DNA from: Aporrectodea caliginosa
Taxonomy: Eukaryota; Annelida; Clitellata; Crassiclitellata; Lumbricidae
DNA length: 64,000 nt
Direction of reading: 5' to 3'
Assembly (NCBI GenBank): GCA_020284085.1
Contig: JACEVL010000032.1
Coordinates: 1,375,001 to 1,439,000 of the forward strand
Numbering within the stretch: the stretch's first letter is position 1; every line of letters begins with the position of its first letter. Under the pieces are notes generated by a model. That model ran no database searches and was not told where the DNA came from. It saw only the letters and a program-made list of their open reading frames with translations. A program made the translations under genes and the position numbers. Shown here one piece after another: positions 9,955 through 22,232 of this stretch.

Positions 9955-11826
9955 CTAATGAATGTGCGAAAGATTGTCTAGTTCCACATAGGCCTGTAGA
10001 CTGCAACAGCGAATTAAAAAATTTCATTCTGAGATTAAAATCCCGTAAATGCAATATTGAAACAACTCAGAATTTAGTAAGTATCGAGTAAACTGCGGAG
10101 CATCGCTTTTCACAAGCCTAGGTATGTATGTAGGCTGCAGGGCTTGAAATCCACGGGCGCCTTAGAAATGAAAAAATGATACGAAGAAACTAAAATTGCT
10201 CTGATCGCTGAGAAGGCATTTCATGTTGATGTCCCTTTACAGATGTGAAGCTTTGGGTTCAGGCTAAACTAACGATGAGCATCTTAATAAGCGATCCTTT
10301 AATGCTGATTACATCTTTCTCTATGGTCATTAAATTTTGTTAACAAACAGCCGGAAGAGTACAAAAGACATTAAACAAAGAAATTAGCCATTTTTAAATC
10401 ACTAGCATGTCTGCATTTGAACTGGAACCTAAATCACTCCATCACATCTCCGCCAGGATAGAAGGATATTCAAAGACTATTATATTCCACCAGCGTCGTC
10501 TAATGTACAACATTGACTGGAAGACCAGACGACTATTATATTATAATAGACCTGGCCATCCGCCCTGATCTGCAGAGTCTAAGAATATCAAGTTGCTAAC
10601 TCTTTGTGCCCACGGTTTCTCTTAGAAATTGCTGTGTTAAAGATAAAAATCTTCCTGTGTGTCCATTTTCTTTTTGCAAAAACTCGATAATGTTATTATT
10701 AGCAGGAGTATTAGCTGGAGAGTCTGAGTAACTGAAGAATCTCGTGCGACTGTAATCAAGCGTAAGATTGTGAAAGCTGGGTGCAAGTGCATCCATGCTA
10801 TTGCGTATGATTAGAGGTGGTAACACGCGCTATGTTGTGCGCACGTGAATAGTTTTGCTGAACGGCATTCACACAAAAATAAGAACACGTGTTGGTTTTC
10901 TTTATTGGTTTTCAGTGCAGGTTCAGCCTGCATGTTAATTCGTGCATTCATGTATTAGACATCTAGCATTGGAGCTTGGAATTGCAATCTTAAGGATGCT
11001 TTCCGGAGTTCCTTTCGTGCTTTATAAGAACTTAATTTAATGAACGCTGGTATACGCTTAATACTCACCTATACGTTCGACAGAAATGCCAACCTCCGCG
11101 ATTCCAGGCAGGAGTGCAATGAAGTACGTATGAAGCCAGACAGAGGCAGGAAGCAGAGGAAGGTAGAGAGAAGGAGACATGCAAACCATGCATCTGTAAG
11201 AATGGTGGACGATCGGAATGGTACAGAAATCCAGGTATACGCAGGTGGCCATATTCTGTTTACAAATCTGCATCAAAAGAGGCAAGCTGAGAGCATAATA
11301 CAGGCGAAGAGACAGGTAGTCAGTAGCAAGCAGACGATTTGGATCAGGGAGCCAGAGAAGCAGGAGGTCAGAGAGACAGTAAGGCAGTCGTGGATGGGCA
11401 CAATAGAAACAGAAAAGTAAAGGTGTTTAAGTACGATGCAGTAGACCTTTAGTTGGCAGTAGGACAGAGAAGAACGCAGGCAGAGGTGAAACGTATAGGA
11501 GGCTGGCATACACATATTATTGCAGTGTTTAATCCCGTCACTTTCTGTATTCTATCAAAATAGTTTCAGCTAACTATGCAAGAACTAGAGTCATAATTAT
11601 GACATCGAATAAGAACCAACCAAGTCCCATTAAGAGCCTTGGTTCCTGTTGATATGGCCTCTGCTGAAGACAGACGATGAACAGTCTCACTAGACGAACA
11701 GCAGCTATAAAGCCAGGCGGTCTCTGTATAGTAGTAAGCTCTGCTGTGATCATGACTGATTAAGTGGTGTAAATGCTGAGAATGTGTGTGTCCTATTACT
11801 AGATCCATTCATTATCCGCCTATATA
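9955..11826. other. non-coding stretch, no gene supported
   Basis: The GA-rich ORF at 11040-11420 is built of AGGCAGGAAG/CAGAGA-like low-complexity sequence and has no recognisable domain. Nothing else is supported. Confidence 0.45.
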
Positions 11827-12771
11827 CACCGTGAGGCATAAAAAAGAAAGCCCCTACAAAATCGTTATTATTTTTACAATATTCAAACAATGTCAATGAA
11901 ATTCATGAAATTTATAGCTAAATAGCAGGCAATGTAAAAAAAATTTACAGTTTGTACTCAAACTGTCCGCCTTCAGCTTCTACGCATGCGCGAAGTCGCT
12001 TGCATCATTCACGCACCGCAGTCGCCTTTTGTTGAGTCGCTACCCAGCTATAGCCTAGTGCATTTCATCTGGTTTACTGACAAAAAATTAGTCACAGTTG
12101 CTTCTCCTAGCAATGCTCAAAATTATCGTCTGTATGTAGCAGTTGGAACTTTTACGCACACGTCCGACGTTTAGCAAATCCCTGATGGTGTCAGTCGCCA
12201 GTCGGTGTTTCTTCTCTGGGGCGCACGTCAATTCACTTCGTTGAACCGGGGGTAAAAATCAACGGCCAATACTACAGAGATGTTTTACTCATGGAAGACC
12301 TTCTACCTGAAATTCGAGAATTCTCTGAATTTTACATTTTCCAGCAAGATGGTGCTCCAGTGCACAGAGCTCTCGAAACGGTTGCACTTCTGACGAATGA
12401 AACTCCTGACTTCATAATTTCCAACATCCGCCTAACAGCCGAGATCTGAATCCCGTAGATTATCAAATATGGGGATGCATGCAGGAAATGGTGTACAAAG
12501 CAAAGGTCCGTGATGTTGAAGATCTTCGTAAGCGAATCATGCAAGCTTGGAACGATCTTGACCACCGAATTATTGACTCGGCGGTGCGTGAATGGCGCAA
12601 GCGACTTCGCGCATGCGTAGAAGCTGAAGGCGGACAGTTTGAATACAAATTGTAATTTTTTGTACATTGCCTGCTATTTAGCTATAAATTTCAGGAATTT
12701 CATTGACATTGTTTGAATATTGTTAAAATAATAACGATTTGTAGGGGCTTCCTTTTTTATGCCTCACGGTG
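11827..12771 (+). mobile_element. mariner/Tc1-type element with long inverted ends
   Basis: The element is flanked by TA on both sides (11825-11826, 12772-12773). Ends begin CACCGTGAGGCATAAAAAA and match in inverted orientation for about 190 bp (11827-12019 versus 12581-12771). The inverted repeat includes the last ~65 bp of the transposase reading frame. The left end is therefore an inverted copy of the right end that has replaced the original 5' half. The N-terminal DNA-binding region of the transposase is missing. Confidence 0.9.
12050..12654 (+). pseudogene. mariner-family transposase, C-terminal (DDE) half, broken
   Basis: The three acidic positions of the catalytic domain are visible: WFTDKK near 12090, FQQDGAPVHRA near 12343 and LNPVDYQIWG near 12452. 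The C-terminus is RLRACVEAEGGQFEYKL followed by TAA at about 12652. The second and third acidic residues are about 34 residues apart, as in DD34D mariners. A stop after HTSDV, a frameshift near 12430 and the missing N-terminal half make it non-functional. Confidence 0.88.
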
Positions 12772-12779
12772 TATATATA

Positions 12780-13718
12780 CACTGTGTCCGGATAAAAAGG
12801 GACCCCTTTTGTTATCATGAAAATAAACTAGTAAATATTCATCGATTTTAAAATTCCAAAACCATTTTAATCCTTAGATAATTTGCTAACATGGTTAAAA
12901 TGTAAAATTTCCTGTCATCAAATAATTACGTCATAATGACGTCATTTGCATCAAAATTTAAGTATGACAAAAAATTGTTGCGTCGGATGATCGGACCGTC
13001 GTAAAGCGGAAATCCATTTAACAGAACCAGGCGGGAAAATAAGTGGAACTTTTTCCCGTGATTGTTTGCTGTCGGAAAATTGTTGTTTGATATCCAGGGT
13101 ATATTCGGATTATTACACATTCCAACAAGATGGCGCTCCAGCTCACTGAGCTCGTGAAACTATTGAACTGCAGACAAAGGAGACTCTGGATTTCATGCCT
13201 CCTAATCTTTGACTGCCAAACAGCCCGAACTTTAATCCCGTTGATTAAAAGATTTGGGGACTAATGCAATAGAAGGTTTACAGGACAAAGATCAGAGACA
13301 TTGAAGAACTCCGTGCGCGTATTGTTAATGCATGGGATGAATTTGATCAGCTGGTTATCGCTGCTGCCTGTGGCACGCTCGTCTTGAAGCTTGTGTTGAG
13401 GCAGAAGGTGGACACTTTGAGCACGCCTTGTAGTCTAATATTATTCAAATGTAAAAATTAAATTAAACTAAAATTTATAATTGATGAATGACAGTTTAAA
13501 ATAATATTGAAAATTTTAGATGATTTTTGTGCCGTCCTTGACACTTGAATTTTGATGAAAATGACGTCATAATTAAATAACGAAAACTTTTATACTTCTC
13601 CAGTATTTAGCAAATTATGTCAGGATTAAAATGGTCTTGGAATTTTAAAAATCGATGAATATTTACTAGTTTATTTTCATGATAACAAAAGGGGTCCCTT
13701 TTTTATCCGGACACAATG
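12780..13718 (+). mobile_element. second mariner/Tc1-type element, directly adjacent
   Basis: TA dinucleotides flank it (12778-12779, 13719-13720). Termini CACTGTGTCCGGATAAAAA and CATTGTGTCCGGATAAAAA are inverted, with homology continuing about 180 bp inward (12780-12964 versus 13542-13718). It is a different family from its neighbour: TIR sequences differ, although the transposases are related. Only about eight bases of TATATATA-type sequence separate the two elements. Confidence 0.9.
13112..13432 (+). pseudogene. mariner-family transposase remnant
   Basis: Translated pieces include FQQDGAPAH, LPNSPNFNPVD and KIWGLMQ, followed by VYRTKIRDIEELRARIVNAW, which correspond to the end of the DDE domain of mariner transposases. 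Stops interrupt it after PAH, after PPNL and after NPVD, and frame is lost near 13365. The first catalytic acidic residue and the N-terminal domain are absent. It lies between the inverted ends of element 12780-13718. Confidence 0.85.
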
Positions 13719-13720
13719 TA

Positions 13721-13750
13721 TATATATATATATATATTGTATATATATAT

Positions 13751-13834
<84 letters not shown>

Positions 13835-13868
13835 TGTGTGTGTGTGGGTGGTGTGTGTGTGTGTGTGT
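13721..13868 (+). repeat. (TA)n followed by (GT)n dinucleotide repeat
   Basis: TATATA then about 110 bp of alternating GT with a few interruptions. The tract starts at the TA flank of the second mariner element. Cys-Val ORFs here are repeat-derived. Confidence 0.95.
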
Positions 13869-14534
13869 ACAATTGGATACAATATATGTTGTATGTATCC
13901 AAACGTTGTTTCGATATAATATTATATATACATGCATGTATATCAAAGTGCTTGGTTGTTTGCGTGTGGTGGGAAGTTACTGCTGACATCAAACAGCTAT
14001 TATCCATTCACCTGAACGTACAAGTATTCCAACTTGCTCAGTGATTTGCGTCAGTGACTTTTGGCGAAAATTGTGAAACAGTTGCTGCAGTAAAGCAGTC
14101 AACTGTATGGGCGCTTTTCCTTCGAACGGATTTATTTACTGGGTTACACGGCATGATTTAAATAGTGCAGGAATCTATTAATTACAAACAATATGTAGAA
14201 TTTGAGATAAAAGAAACTGCAAACCGAGAAGATGAGTGCTCATAGAGGAAGGTAATAATTGTGGGGCGCTTCAAATTGGTATATGACCAGCAGAGGTTTA
14301 GACAAGTGAAGTGATTAGGTCTTGTAAATAACCAAGCTGTGAGACTGACGTAGAAAAGCGAAAGAAAACAACATGAATGTTCATTTAACACGGTTCCGAA
14401 TACGAATGATTACACCAATGATTCTTGCAATCCGATCCGAGACCAAAGGCAAGACCAAAACGCATTAAAAAACTCATGGCTGACCATCAATATTTTGTAA
14501 TTTAGTAGTAGCGAAATACTTGTAGTTCTTAGCG
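13869..14534. other. no feature seen
   Basis: Unique-looking AT-rich sequence with no coding, RNA or TIR signal recognised. Confidence 0.4.
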
Positions 14535-14752
<218 letters not shown>

Positions 14753-15839
14753 GAGTGATAGCAAGGGAGGTAGTAGAAATAGTTATCATAGCGAATAGAA
14801 AGTCCTACAAAGTACTCAGTTTGAGGAGTAATATGATTAATAAATATGGCAACAGTCGCACAGTCGCGTCAATAGCAATTAATATTACTAATTTTATGCA
14901 AATAATAGTCATACTTTTAAAATTTAATTTAAAACTAAAAACCACAAATTACAATCAGCGGCCCGTGGAGACCTGTTGGTTCCTCGTTTTCGGATGCTAG
15001 TTGCAGCCGTCTGTCTATCCAGACTGAACCCAAAATAAACTTTTACAAGAGCTAAATGCAAATTTATTAGTTGCCATAAAATATTAATAGTAGTCACAGA
15101 TTTATATAGCGCATCTTCAAGAGAGGCGATCATCAAATTGGCGGACAGGCAGAAAACGGAGATACGACAAGGATGAATTTGATCACCAGATCTGTTTAAC
15201 GTAGATTTAAAGACACTCAGTCTAAACCGTAAGGGACACGGAGGTTTGAATCAAATTAATGGAGGGCTGGTGAATAATCTTCAAAAACACGTACAAAGGC
15301 GAATTGGACGCACCTCATAAGCATTGGGAAAGGAACAGGAAGTGTTGAAGCAGAAAATGGCAAATCAAACCAAAGCAAGAATATAATATAGGGCGATAAT
15401 ACAAACCCATATTTAGAAACGGATCAGAATGCTGGTCAATAAGAAACCAAAACAAGAAAAACAATTCTCAGACCAAGACGAGTTTTGTTGGCTACATTTA
15501 AAATTGCATCAGAATGCTGGTCAATTAGAAACCAAGACGAGAAATCTCACACCAAGACTGAGTTGGCTACGCAAAATTGCACATATCTGAAGTCTACCGA
15601 ACATTATAAAAGATGATATTATTATTATTAATTAAATTTGTAATGCGCACACGGTCACGCCGAAATGTGAATCTGAGACGCGAATAGTCAGCGGCAAGCC
15701 AAGGAGAGAGCGTTTCGAGTCGCTTTCTGAAGGAAGGAAGTGAATTTGAGCTACTGAATTTGATATTAGAGAATGATATAAGACACTTTTAGCTAGGAAG
15801 CACACTGCCAGACAAAGTCGTTCAGCGAACACTCCAGTG
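14753..15839. other. non-coding; imperfect direct repeat at 15428-15580
   Basis: A block of about 75 bp containing ATCAGAATGCTGGTCAAT and ACCAAGACGAG occurs twice in direct orientation (15428-15505 and 15509-15580). A TTATATAGCGC motif near 15103 followed by CTTCAAGAGAGGCG resembles the 3' terminus of a LINE on the minus strand. Confidence 0.5.
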
Positions 15840-16035
15840 TTGTGGCCATGTGAAGAGAATGTCACGTGAAAGAGAGTGCCACGTGAAGAGAATGTCACGT
15901 GAAAGAGAGTGCCACGTGAATAGAGTGCCATGTGAAGAGACTGCCATATTAAGAGAATGTCACGTGAAAAAGAATGCCATGTGAAGAGAATGTCATGTGA
16001 AGAGAATGTCACATGAAGAGAAAGTGAAGAGAATG
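15840..16035 (+). repeat. degenerate short tandem repeat (AATGTCACGTGAAGAG)
   Basis: About ten copies of a 16-20 bp unit with core GTCACGTGAAGAGA, alternating with GCCACGTGAA and GTCATGTGAA. Many units carry the CACGTG palindrome. Confidence 0.85.
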
Positions 16036-17242
16036 TAACGAAAGAAGTAAGTAAGTATATTCTTTATTGAAAAGCCAACTGCTATCCGCATTTTGGTGTA
16101 CAAAGATCATCAAATAGATACAAAAAAAAGTATAAACCATCCGTATGACAAATGTTTTACGAGATAGAGAGTTTGCCTTAGGTATTATTCTATTGTGGGT
16201 TCTGGGGCGTAACAAGTATGAAACAGTTTTCACGGGAGGCAATAGCTGATGTAATACATGTAATACATGTGAGTGCCAAGTGAAGAGAATGCCAGCTGAC
16301 CAAATCCCACACAGATGCACTGAGTGCAAGTTTCGAAAGAAAGAGAAATGAAGGAAGTCCGCGATTGGTCTGAATAGTGAATGCAAACGAAGACATAACA
16401 AGACTTGGACTAGTATTGACAGGAACACTGGACTTAACAAACGACAGAGGAAAACTGTAACTGATTTTGATGATCATGAAACAATGACGTAATTAAATTG
16501 AACTTATTTATCACTTAACACTTTCATACAGCGATTTCTTGCTGAAACGTTTAATAAGAATAGTAAAATATAAAATAATATAAATAGTAATCAATAACCC
16601 CTTCAGCATAAATTGCCTCTAAGCCTGATAGTGTAATGCATTACGGCACTCACTAAGCAAGTGGTCACCTGAACAAAAGCAAATCCAAAATTCGGTCTCA
16701 TCAGCTGAGAGCCTGAGACCACAAATTATGAGGCTAATGCGAAGAGCTATGAAGCTGAAATCAAAAGCCAATTGGCCGAGGCTGATACGAGGCTAGACGA
16801 GTTTAGGCCAATGCCAGGCTTCGAGGCTTAAAATAACTTGTTTACACTGCATCCATTTGTGCATATAATTATTATGGTTGCTTTACAACTCCCATGCTGA
16901 CGGCTTCCGCTCGCAGCATTGCATACTGAAAACACTACATTGTACGAAATAATACGGTAATAAATCGATCTGCATCATCGGCCTTCTTTTCAACTTGTTG
17001 AGCCTTCTCGTATAATTATTGGACCATCAATTCTTCCGTTGCATTTACGTTCATTGCAGCAAACATTTGTAAACTGTCTTCAAACACCTTTGTTTATATC
17101 ATAGACAGCAATTCGTACCGTGCTCTCATGAAGTACCGTACTTGAAATGCTCTGTATTGAGTGTCTTGATACATAGGCTACATAGTAGACCTACATACAT
17201 TATTCGTTACGTTACTAAGTTGCTCTGTCAATACACGTGGCT
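16036..17242. other. non-coding; possible retroelement tail near 16048
   Basis: AAGTAAGTAAGTATATTCTT at 16048 begins a segment that looks like a minus-strand retroelement 3' end. The remainder holds nothing I can support. A GGCTxxTxxCGAGGCT-rich stretch lies at 16690-16830. Confidence 0.4.
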
Positions 17243-17475
17243 ACGAACGTGTGGGACGGTGGCCGATTGGTTAGAGCGCTCGGTCTGTAACGTGGAGAGT
17301 AGGGGTTCGAGCCTCCACTGAGACGACGACTGTGTATAGGGACCTTCAGCAAGTCCTTCGTACACAATTGCCCTGCGTCGCCGATGTCTTCTGTCGTATG
17401 GTCGTTTGCACTTCTCAGCTTTGGAAGTAGGACCATCCATCAAATAGAGTTGTATTGTATTGTATATTGTAGTGT
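17243..17475 (+). repeat. tRNA-derived SINE
   Basis: The head resembles a tRNA: A-box-like TGGCCGATTGGTTAGAGCGC and B-box GGTTCGAGCC, separated by a usual distance. The body carries CCTTCAGCAAGTCCTTCGTA, also seen as AGCAAGACCTTCG in the SINE at 39955. The tail is (TTGTA)n. The tRNA part lacks a full cloverleaf, so this is not a functional tRNA gene. Confidence 0.85.
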
Positions 17476-18751
17476 ACATATTTGTTACTCCTCTGCTTAC
17501 GACAAAATCGTTTAATCTGATATTGAAGTCAAGAGGTGTTTGAATCTCCCGCAAGTTCTAATTAAGAAAAATAAACCATGAAGTATGACAGCAAGCCATC
17601 AACAAGGAGATCCGGAGAACAGCGGGAATATAAAAATAGATGACAGATTCGCGGTATAAATAATAAAATTCAAAAAACACAAATCAATGATTTTTATATG
17701 CCTAAAACGTAAAATACAATATAATATACCTAGCTTCAGATGGACGTAATCTGCATGGCATTGAATCCTTCTTTCCTTCTTTCGACCACTTTTGACTTTC
17801 TGAATAAAGTTGAGAGAAGCTTCTTGCATCGATTTAGCAAATACAGTATTGTTTTGCGTATAACAGGGAGCCTATTCAGCACGCGTAGGCGCACAGACGT
17901 TATTAACGAACGGCCGAGACCGATAGCTACACTGTTCCACACGGTTACAGACCAACAATCACCCTGTTGTTGCGGTCAAATAGTATTGGTCCTTGTCGAT
18001 GTGTGTTGAAAACTCCTCAAGACGAAACAAATGGATGGTATCGCCCATTAAAGACCGACAACAAGATCCTTTCTCTTTCTAGGTCAGCGCTCAGCGCTCA
18101 TCAGGTTGACGGAAGCAGACGCAATTTCGCTTAAGCACCTTAGTCGGCGCTGAGGCAGAAGTCGATATATCGACTGAGGAGACTATATTGTGTATGACTA
18201 GCGATTATGATCCGTGACGTTAGTTCCCGTCGGTTTAGCTATTGCACGTGTATACATTGGATGCAATGACGGTGAGACGAAAGCAACGTGTACCTACGAA
18301 CGACGGGCTTTGCATTAAAGTTCTTCGCTTTATTTCCATAGTGATGCTGATGCATCTGATGGATATAGGCCGTGTTGCGTTAAGTTCATCAGCTGAAGTT
18401 TGCTGTTGCTTGCGTTTAAAATTTATGAAGATCGGAGACTATAGGCCAATAGGCCAAAAATCGACGTCTTTGTTTATCTTATAAGCCAATGCGCCGGCTA
18501 CCTGTGTCCTTGCTGAAGCTTTCTTATAGCTGTACAGAGATATTGCTAGTTTCAATAACGCACGCATTTTAAGGCTGCGTTACAGGCGAACACAATCTTC
18601 CGGAATATTATTTCGCCTTTCTCAGTCTTACAGTCTTTAGAGACAGACCTTCAGCATTTGAACTCTGGCGATTTTGATCTGTAGCATCATTGTTTGATGC
18701 TTTACGTGTAAGACTACTTTTGCTAGGTTGGATTAGTCCTTGTCTGCACTG
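17476..18751. other. sequence upstream of the Kv4 start codon
   Basis: This would hold the 5' UTR and possibly the promoter of the channel gene. No TATA box or initiator can be called with confidence. A purine/pyrimidine-mixed, moderately GC-rich stretch begins only near the ATG, and an upstream non-coding exon cannot be excluded. Confidence 0.35.
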
Positions 18752-19905
18752 ATGGCGAGCGTCGCTGCCTGGTTGCCGTTCGCCCGTGCCTCGGCCATCG
18801 GCTGGGTCCCTATATCCCGTAACCCAATGCCGTCCATGAATACCTCGTTCGGAAAGGCTCAGTCGGACGTCAAATTGCGAATCAACGTCAGCGGATGTCG
18901 GTTCGAAACCTGGCTTCACACGGTCGAGAAGTTTCCGGACACGTTGCTCGGGTCGAAGGAGAGAGAGTTCTACGTCGACGACGAGGCTCAGGAGATCTTC
19001 CTCGATCGCGATCCGGAGATCTTCCGCTACGTCCTCGGGTTCTACCGAACTGGAAAGCTCCATCTGCCGAAGCACCTCTGCATCGCCGAGTTCGACGAGG
19101 ACCTCTCCTTCTACGGAATCCAACCGGATGTGATCGGCGACTGCTGCAGCGAGGACTACCACGACCGGATGCGGGAGAACACGGAGCGCATCACCGACAA
19201 TGATAAGGCCGCTGAGGAGGATGCGATGAAGACGGTCGTCGTTCGATCGAAGAGTCTCAGGGAACGGACGTGGAGGGCCTTCGAAAACCCTCACGCAAGT
19301 ACCACTGCCCTCGTCTTATACTACGTCACCGGGTTCTTCATCGCTGTCTCTGTCGTTGCCAATATCGTCGAGACGGTCGACTGCGGCGTCGGCGTCGGTG
19401 GCGGGGGCCTCGAGGTGGCATCACCCGCCGGGAAGACGAGGTCGGTCGCCTGCGGGGATCGGTACGACTACGCCTTCTTCTGCCTCGACACGGCCTGCGT
19501 GCTCATCTTCACCGTCGAGTACTTCCTTCGCTTGGCCGCTGCTCCCAACCGACTCAAGTTCATGCTGAGCGTCATGAGTCTGATAGACGTCGTCGCCATC
19601 TTCCCCTACTACATCGGACTCGGTGTGACTGATAACAAAGACCTGAGCGGAGCCTTCGTCACTCTGAGGGTCTTCCGTGTGTTTCGCATATTCAAATTCT
19701 CTCGCCACTCGCAGGGTCTACGCATCCTCGGCTACACCCTGAGGAGCTGCGCCTCTGAGCTCGGGTTCCTTCTCTTCTCTCTCACGATGGCCATCATCAT
19801 CTTCGCCACTGTCATGTACTACGCCGAAAAGAACGTTCCTGGAACTGACTTCACCAGCATACCGGAAGCATTCTGGTACACAATCGTTACCATGACGACG
19901 CTCGG
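18752..19905 (+). CDS. Shal: Shal/Kv4 voltage-gated K+ channel, coding exon 1
   Basis: Encodes residues 1-385 of an A-type K+ channel of the plasma membrane, which would form tetramers. The start is ATG 18752 because [20 protein letters not shown] aligns with the conserved Kv4 N-terminus that binds KChIP and inactivates the channel. The T1 tetramerisation domain lies at about 40-140, with the interface Zn ligands H104, C110, C131 and C132. S1 is about 185-207 and S2 238-262, joined by a Gly-rich loop holding C211 and C234. S3 is about 269-290. S4 is about 303-330, with Arg/Lys every third residue ([15 protein letters not shown]). S5 is about 336-358 and the pore helix [16 protein letters not shown]. 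The donor GTACGT follows 19905 in phase 2, so the first Gly codon of the filter is split. Reading through gives only YVP and a stop. The block is clearly more GC-rich than the surrounding DNA. Confidence 0.97.
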
Positions 19906-20084
19906 GTACGTGCCATAACGATTGTTCCGTTTCTCTCTTATCAGAATAATGTTGTTTAGGGCGACGCCGGTCTCTCACCGGCCGTGGGTTCCAATTCCCC
20001 CTAGGGAGGGCAACGGGTTGTACTCCCTCTTTGCTGGGCTGCTGTTCTCAAGTTAGGTCGTTACTGTTTCTCAAGTTAGTTCGT

Positions 20085-20195
20085 TACTGTTTAACGACAC
20101 TGTGTGATAACAATGATCATTAGCGTCGCCCTCCTCCTTCATCCAGGCTTGGGACTGGTACCGCCAAAGTACGAGCAGTGGCGGAATTGGTTTTC
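20085..20195 (+). repeat. dispersed SINE-like repeat, copy C
   Basis: TTTAACGACACTGTGTGATA...TCCAGGCTTGGGACTGG matches copies A and B. The upstream block 19955-20040 (CCGTGGGTTCCAATTCCCCC) has a B-box-like string and could be the tRNA-related head, which would make this the most complete copy. Confidence 0.7.
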
Positions 20196-21350
20196 TCAAG
20201 GATGTAGATATAAACCCACGCATGGGCGCGCCTTTAGAGACCGTCGTTGGTACAGAGGCAAATGGTTATTGAAGCAAGTAAATCAAAACAGAAAGTAAAT
20301 CATGCTAATCGTTGCCTGTAAACAGACGGTAAGTGAAGATGAATCGTTTAGCGTAACTCTGATGCCTGTTATTCAACCGTCAATATATCATACTATACCA
20401 CAGTCTGTATCACCACGTGTGTCAAAATGCATGCATTAATAATACACACTTAGACGACGTATATAATTATAGAATGTATATCTGTGCGAATAATTATATA
20501 TGTAGGAGAATTCTTCAAAAATATGATGCTTTCTATAATATTTATCTAGACAATAATGCCAAGCTTATCTACCTGACCCAGAATGATAGCCTTAACACGT
20601 TTCACTGTAACTATCGATGAACGCATATTTGATATGCTCACTCAGATTATACTTAATTATTCTGACCTTGGATATAACTAGCCAGCTTCAGTATAGTTGC
20701 AGGTATCTAGGTTGGGTAAAATTATTGCCTGTTAATAATAGTGCAGCAGTCCTACCTGATGAATAGCCTAACTGCCAGTTATAATGATGATGACAGTCTC
20801 TTTAGATATATCTGCCTTTGTCTCCGTCTCCGTGCATTCCTTTCTCTGTGTGTCTGTGTTTGTGTGTGTGTCTGTCTGCCTGTCTGGCTGGCTGTCTCGG
20901 CTAGTAGGCTATATGGTCCTTTGCCCTTGCATCAATATCTTTTTACGTATGTCATCGTATAATACGTGTATATGTCCCCTTCTCCTCAACCCTTTAAGAC
21001 ACGAGCGGGAACAGTTGAGGTTATCGTCTGGCCATTGGTTACATCATCATACCTCGTGACCTCTTAAGAAGGACAGCGGAAGAGGAAGTGGTCTGACGAC
21101 ATCTGCCGACCGACCGATCAATCACACAGAAGCCTTTAAAGACGCGCCGACCGACTCAACTGAATGCATCTCCTTTGACATCCAGTCACCATTGAAACTG
21201 AACGCAGTCTTTGTTCGCTTGTCTCTTTACCTTTGTGGCTGTTTTTCTGCTTGTCTCTTCCTCTGTCTGTACGGCTGTCTGTCTGTCTAATATCTGGATA
21301 ACGCATGGTTAACCATACATCTCATTGGAATATATAGAAACGATTCAAAC
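20196..21350. other. intronic, no feature seen beyond a short GTCT/TGTG tract
   Basis: Low-complexity TGTGTCTG sequence lies at about 20845-20890. No gene is supported. Confidence 0.4.
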
Positions 21351-21490
21351 CACTAGTCCATCAGTCAATCACTCAGTCAGCCAATCACTCAGTCAGTCAG
21401 TCAGTCAATCAGTCAATCAGTCAGTCAGTCAGTCAATCAGCCAGTTAGTCAAACAGTCAGTTAGTCAATCAATCAGTCAGTCAATACTTT
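21351..21490 (+). repeat. (CAGT/CAAT)n tetranucleotide repeat
   Basis: About 130 bp of CAGTCAGTCAATCAGT units with C/A variation at one site. Confidence 0.9.
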
Positions 21491-22232
21491 ACTCAGTATT
21501 TTTGTGACAGCTGGCCAATCATTCATTAGATAAGCCTCAGTGGAAAACTGTAAGGATGAAAAACGAATACGGAAGAACATTCAAATTCTCTAATACAGTG
21601 AAATCTAATTTTATCTTATCATATCTAATGTAGCTGAACTAATTTAGGCTAATATAATCCAATCCAATCTAATTTAATATGAAAACTTCAATACTGTTAT
21701 TATTTTAATTACATAACGTATTATAGGGGCCTACGTATCAATCTATAATCGCTTCCAAGAAAATTCATATTTAAAAGTCACAATCTTGTGGATAGGAATA
21801 ATCGAGATCAATCGTGGGATTTTAGCCCAGCCATGAAACATAACAGAGACTTTTCTGGACGAAATCAAATATTCAACGGATTTCAAAGTCTTAAACCAAC
21901 AACTGTGAAAACTTTTGTACACTGAACTGCACATGAGTTTCTTAGTCTTTTTTGAGAGAGTGTGCCTTATTTTATTCATTCATTTCTTCATTCATTTAGT
22001 CATTCATTTATTCATTCATTCATTCAGTTTGAAAGAAGGAGGAGAAGCGTACACTGAAAAGGGCTGATTTAAACTTTCTTTTGGCATTTTCTAAATGTGT
22101 CATTTTATTAGTGAAATAATCAATTCCTATCTTTCTTAATTTTTTCTGACTAGTTCTTTTCGCTGCTCAGATAAGTGACCGGGATCGCCAGTTAGATACC
22201 ACAACATAATAATATTGAGCGGGTGTTAGGTC
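21491..22232. other. intronic, (ATTC)n tract at 21968-22026
   Basis: An imperfect ATTC tract may mark a minus-strand LINE tail, since local LINEs end in this unit. No coding remnant was recognised beside it. Confidence 0.45.

Noticed and set aside
11040..11420. 126-codon plus ORF
   Set aside because: Purine-rich low-complexity sequence, no domain, and an overlapping open minus frame.
13721..13868. terminal part of the second mariner element
   Set aside because: The TIR ends at 13718 with a TA flank. The (TA)n(GT)n is target or microsatellite sequence.
17243..17320. functional tRNA gene
   Set aside because: A and B boxes are present, but arms do not pair into a cloverleaf and a SINE body and tail follow. 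The same applies to 39955, 52984 and 53216.
18608..19294. 228-codon minus-strand ORF
   Set aside because: Antisense shadow of Kv4 exon 1. The plus frame has the family signature.
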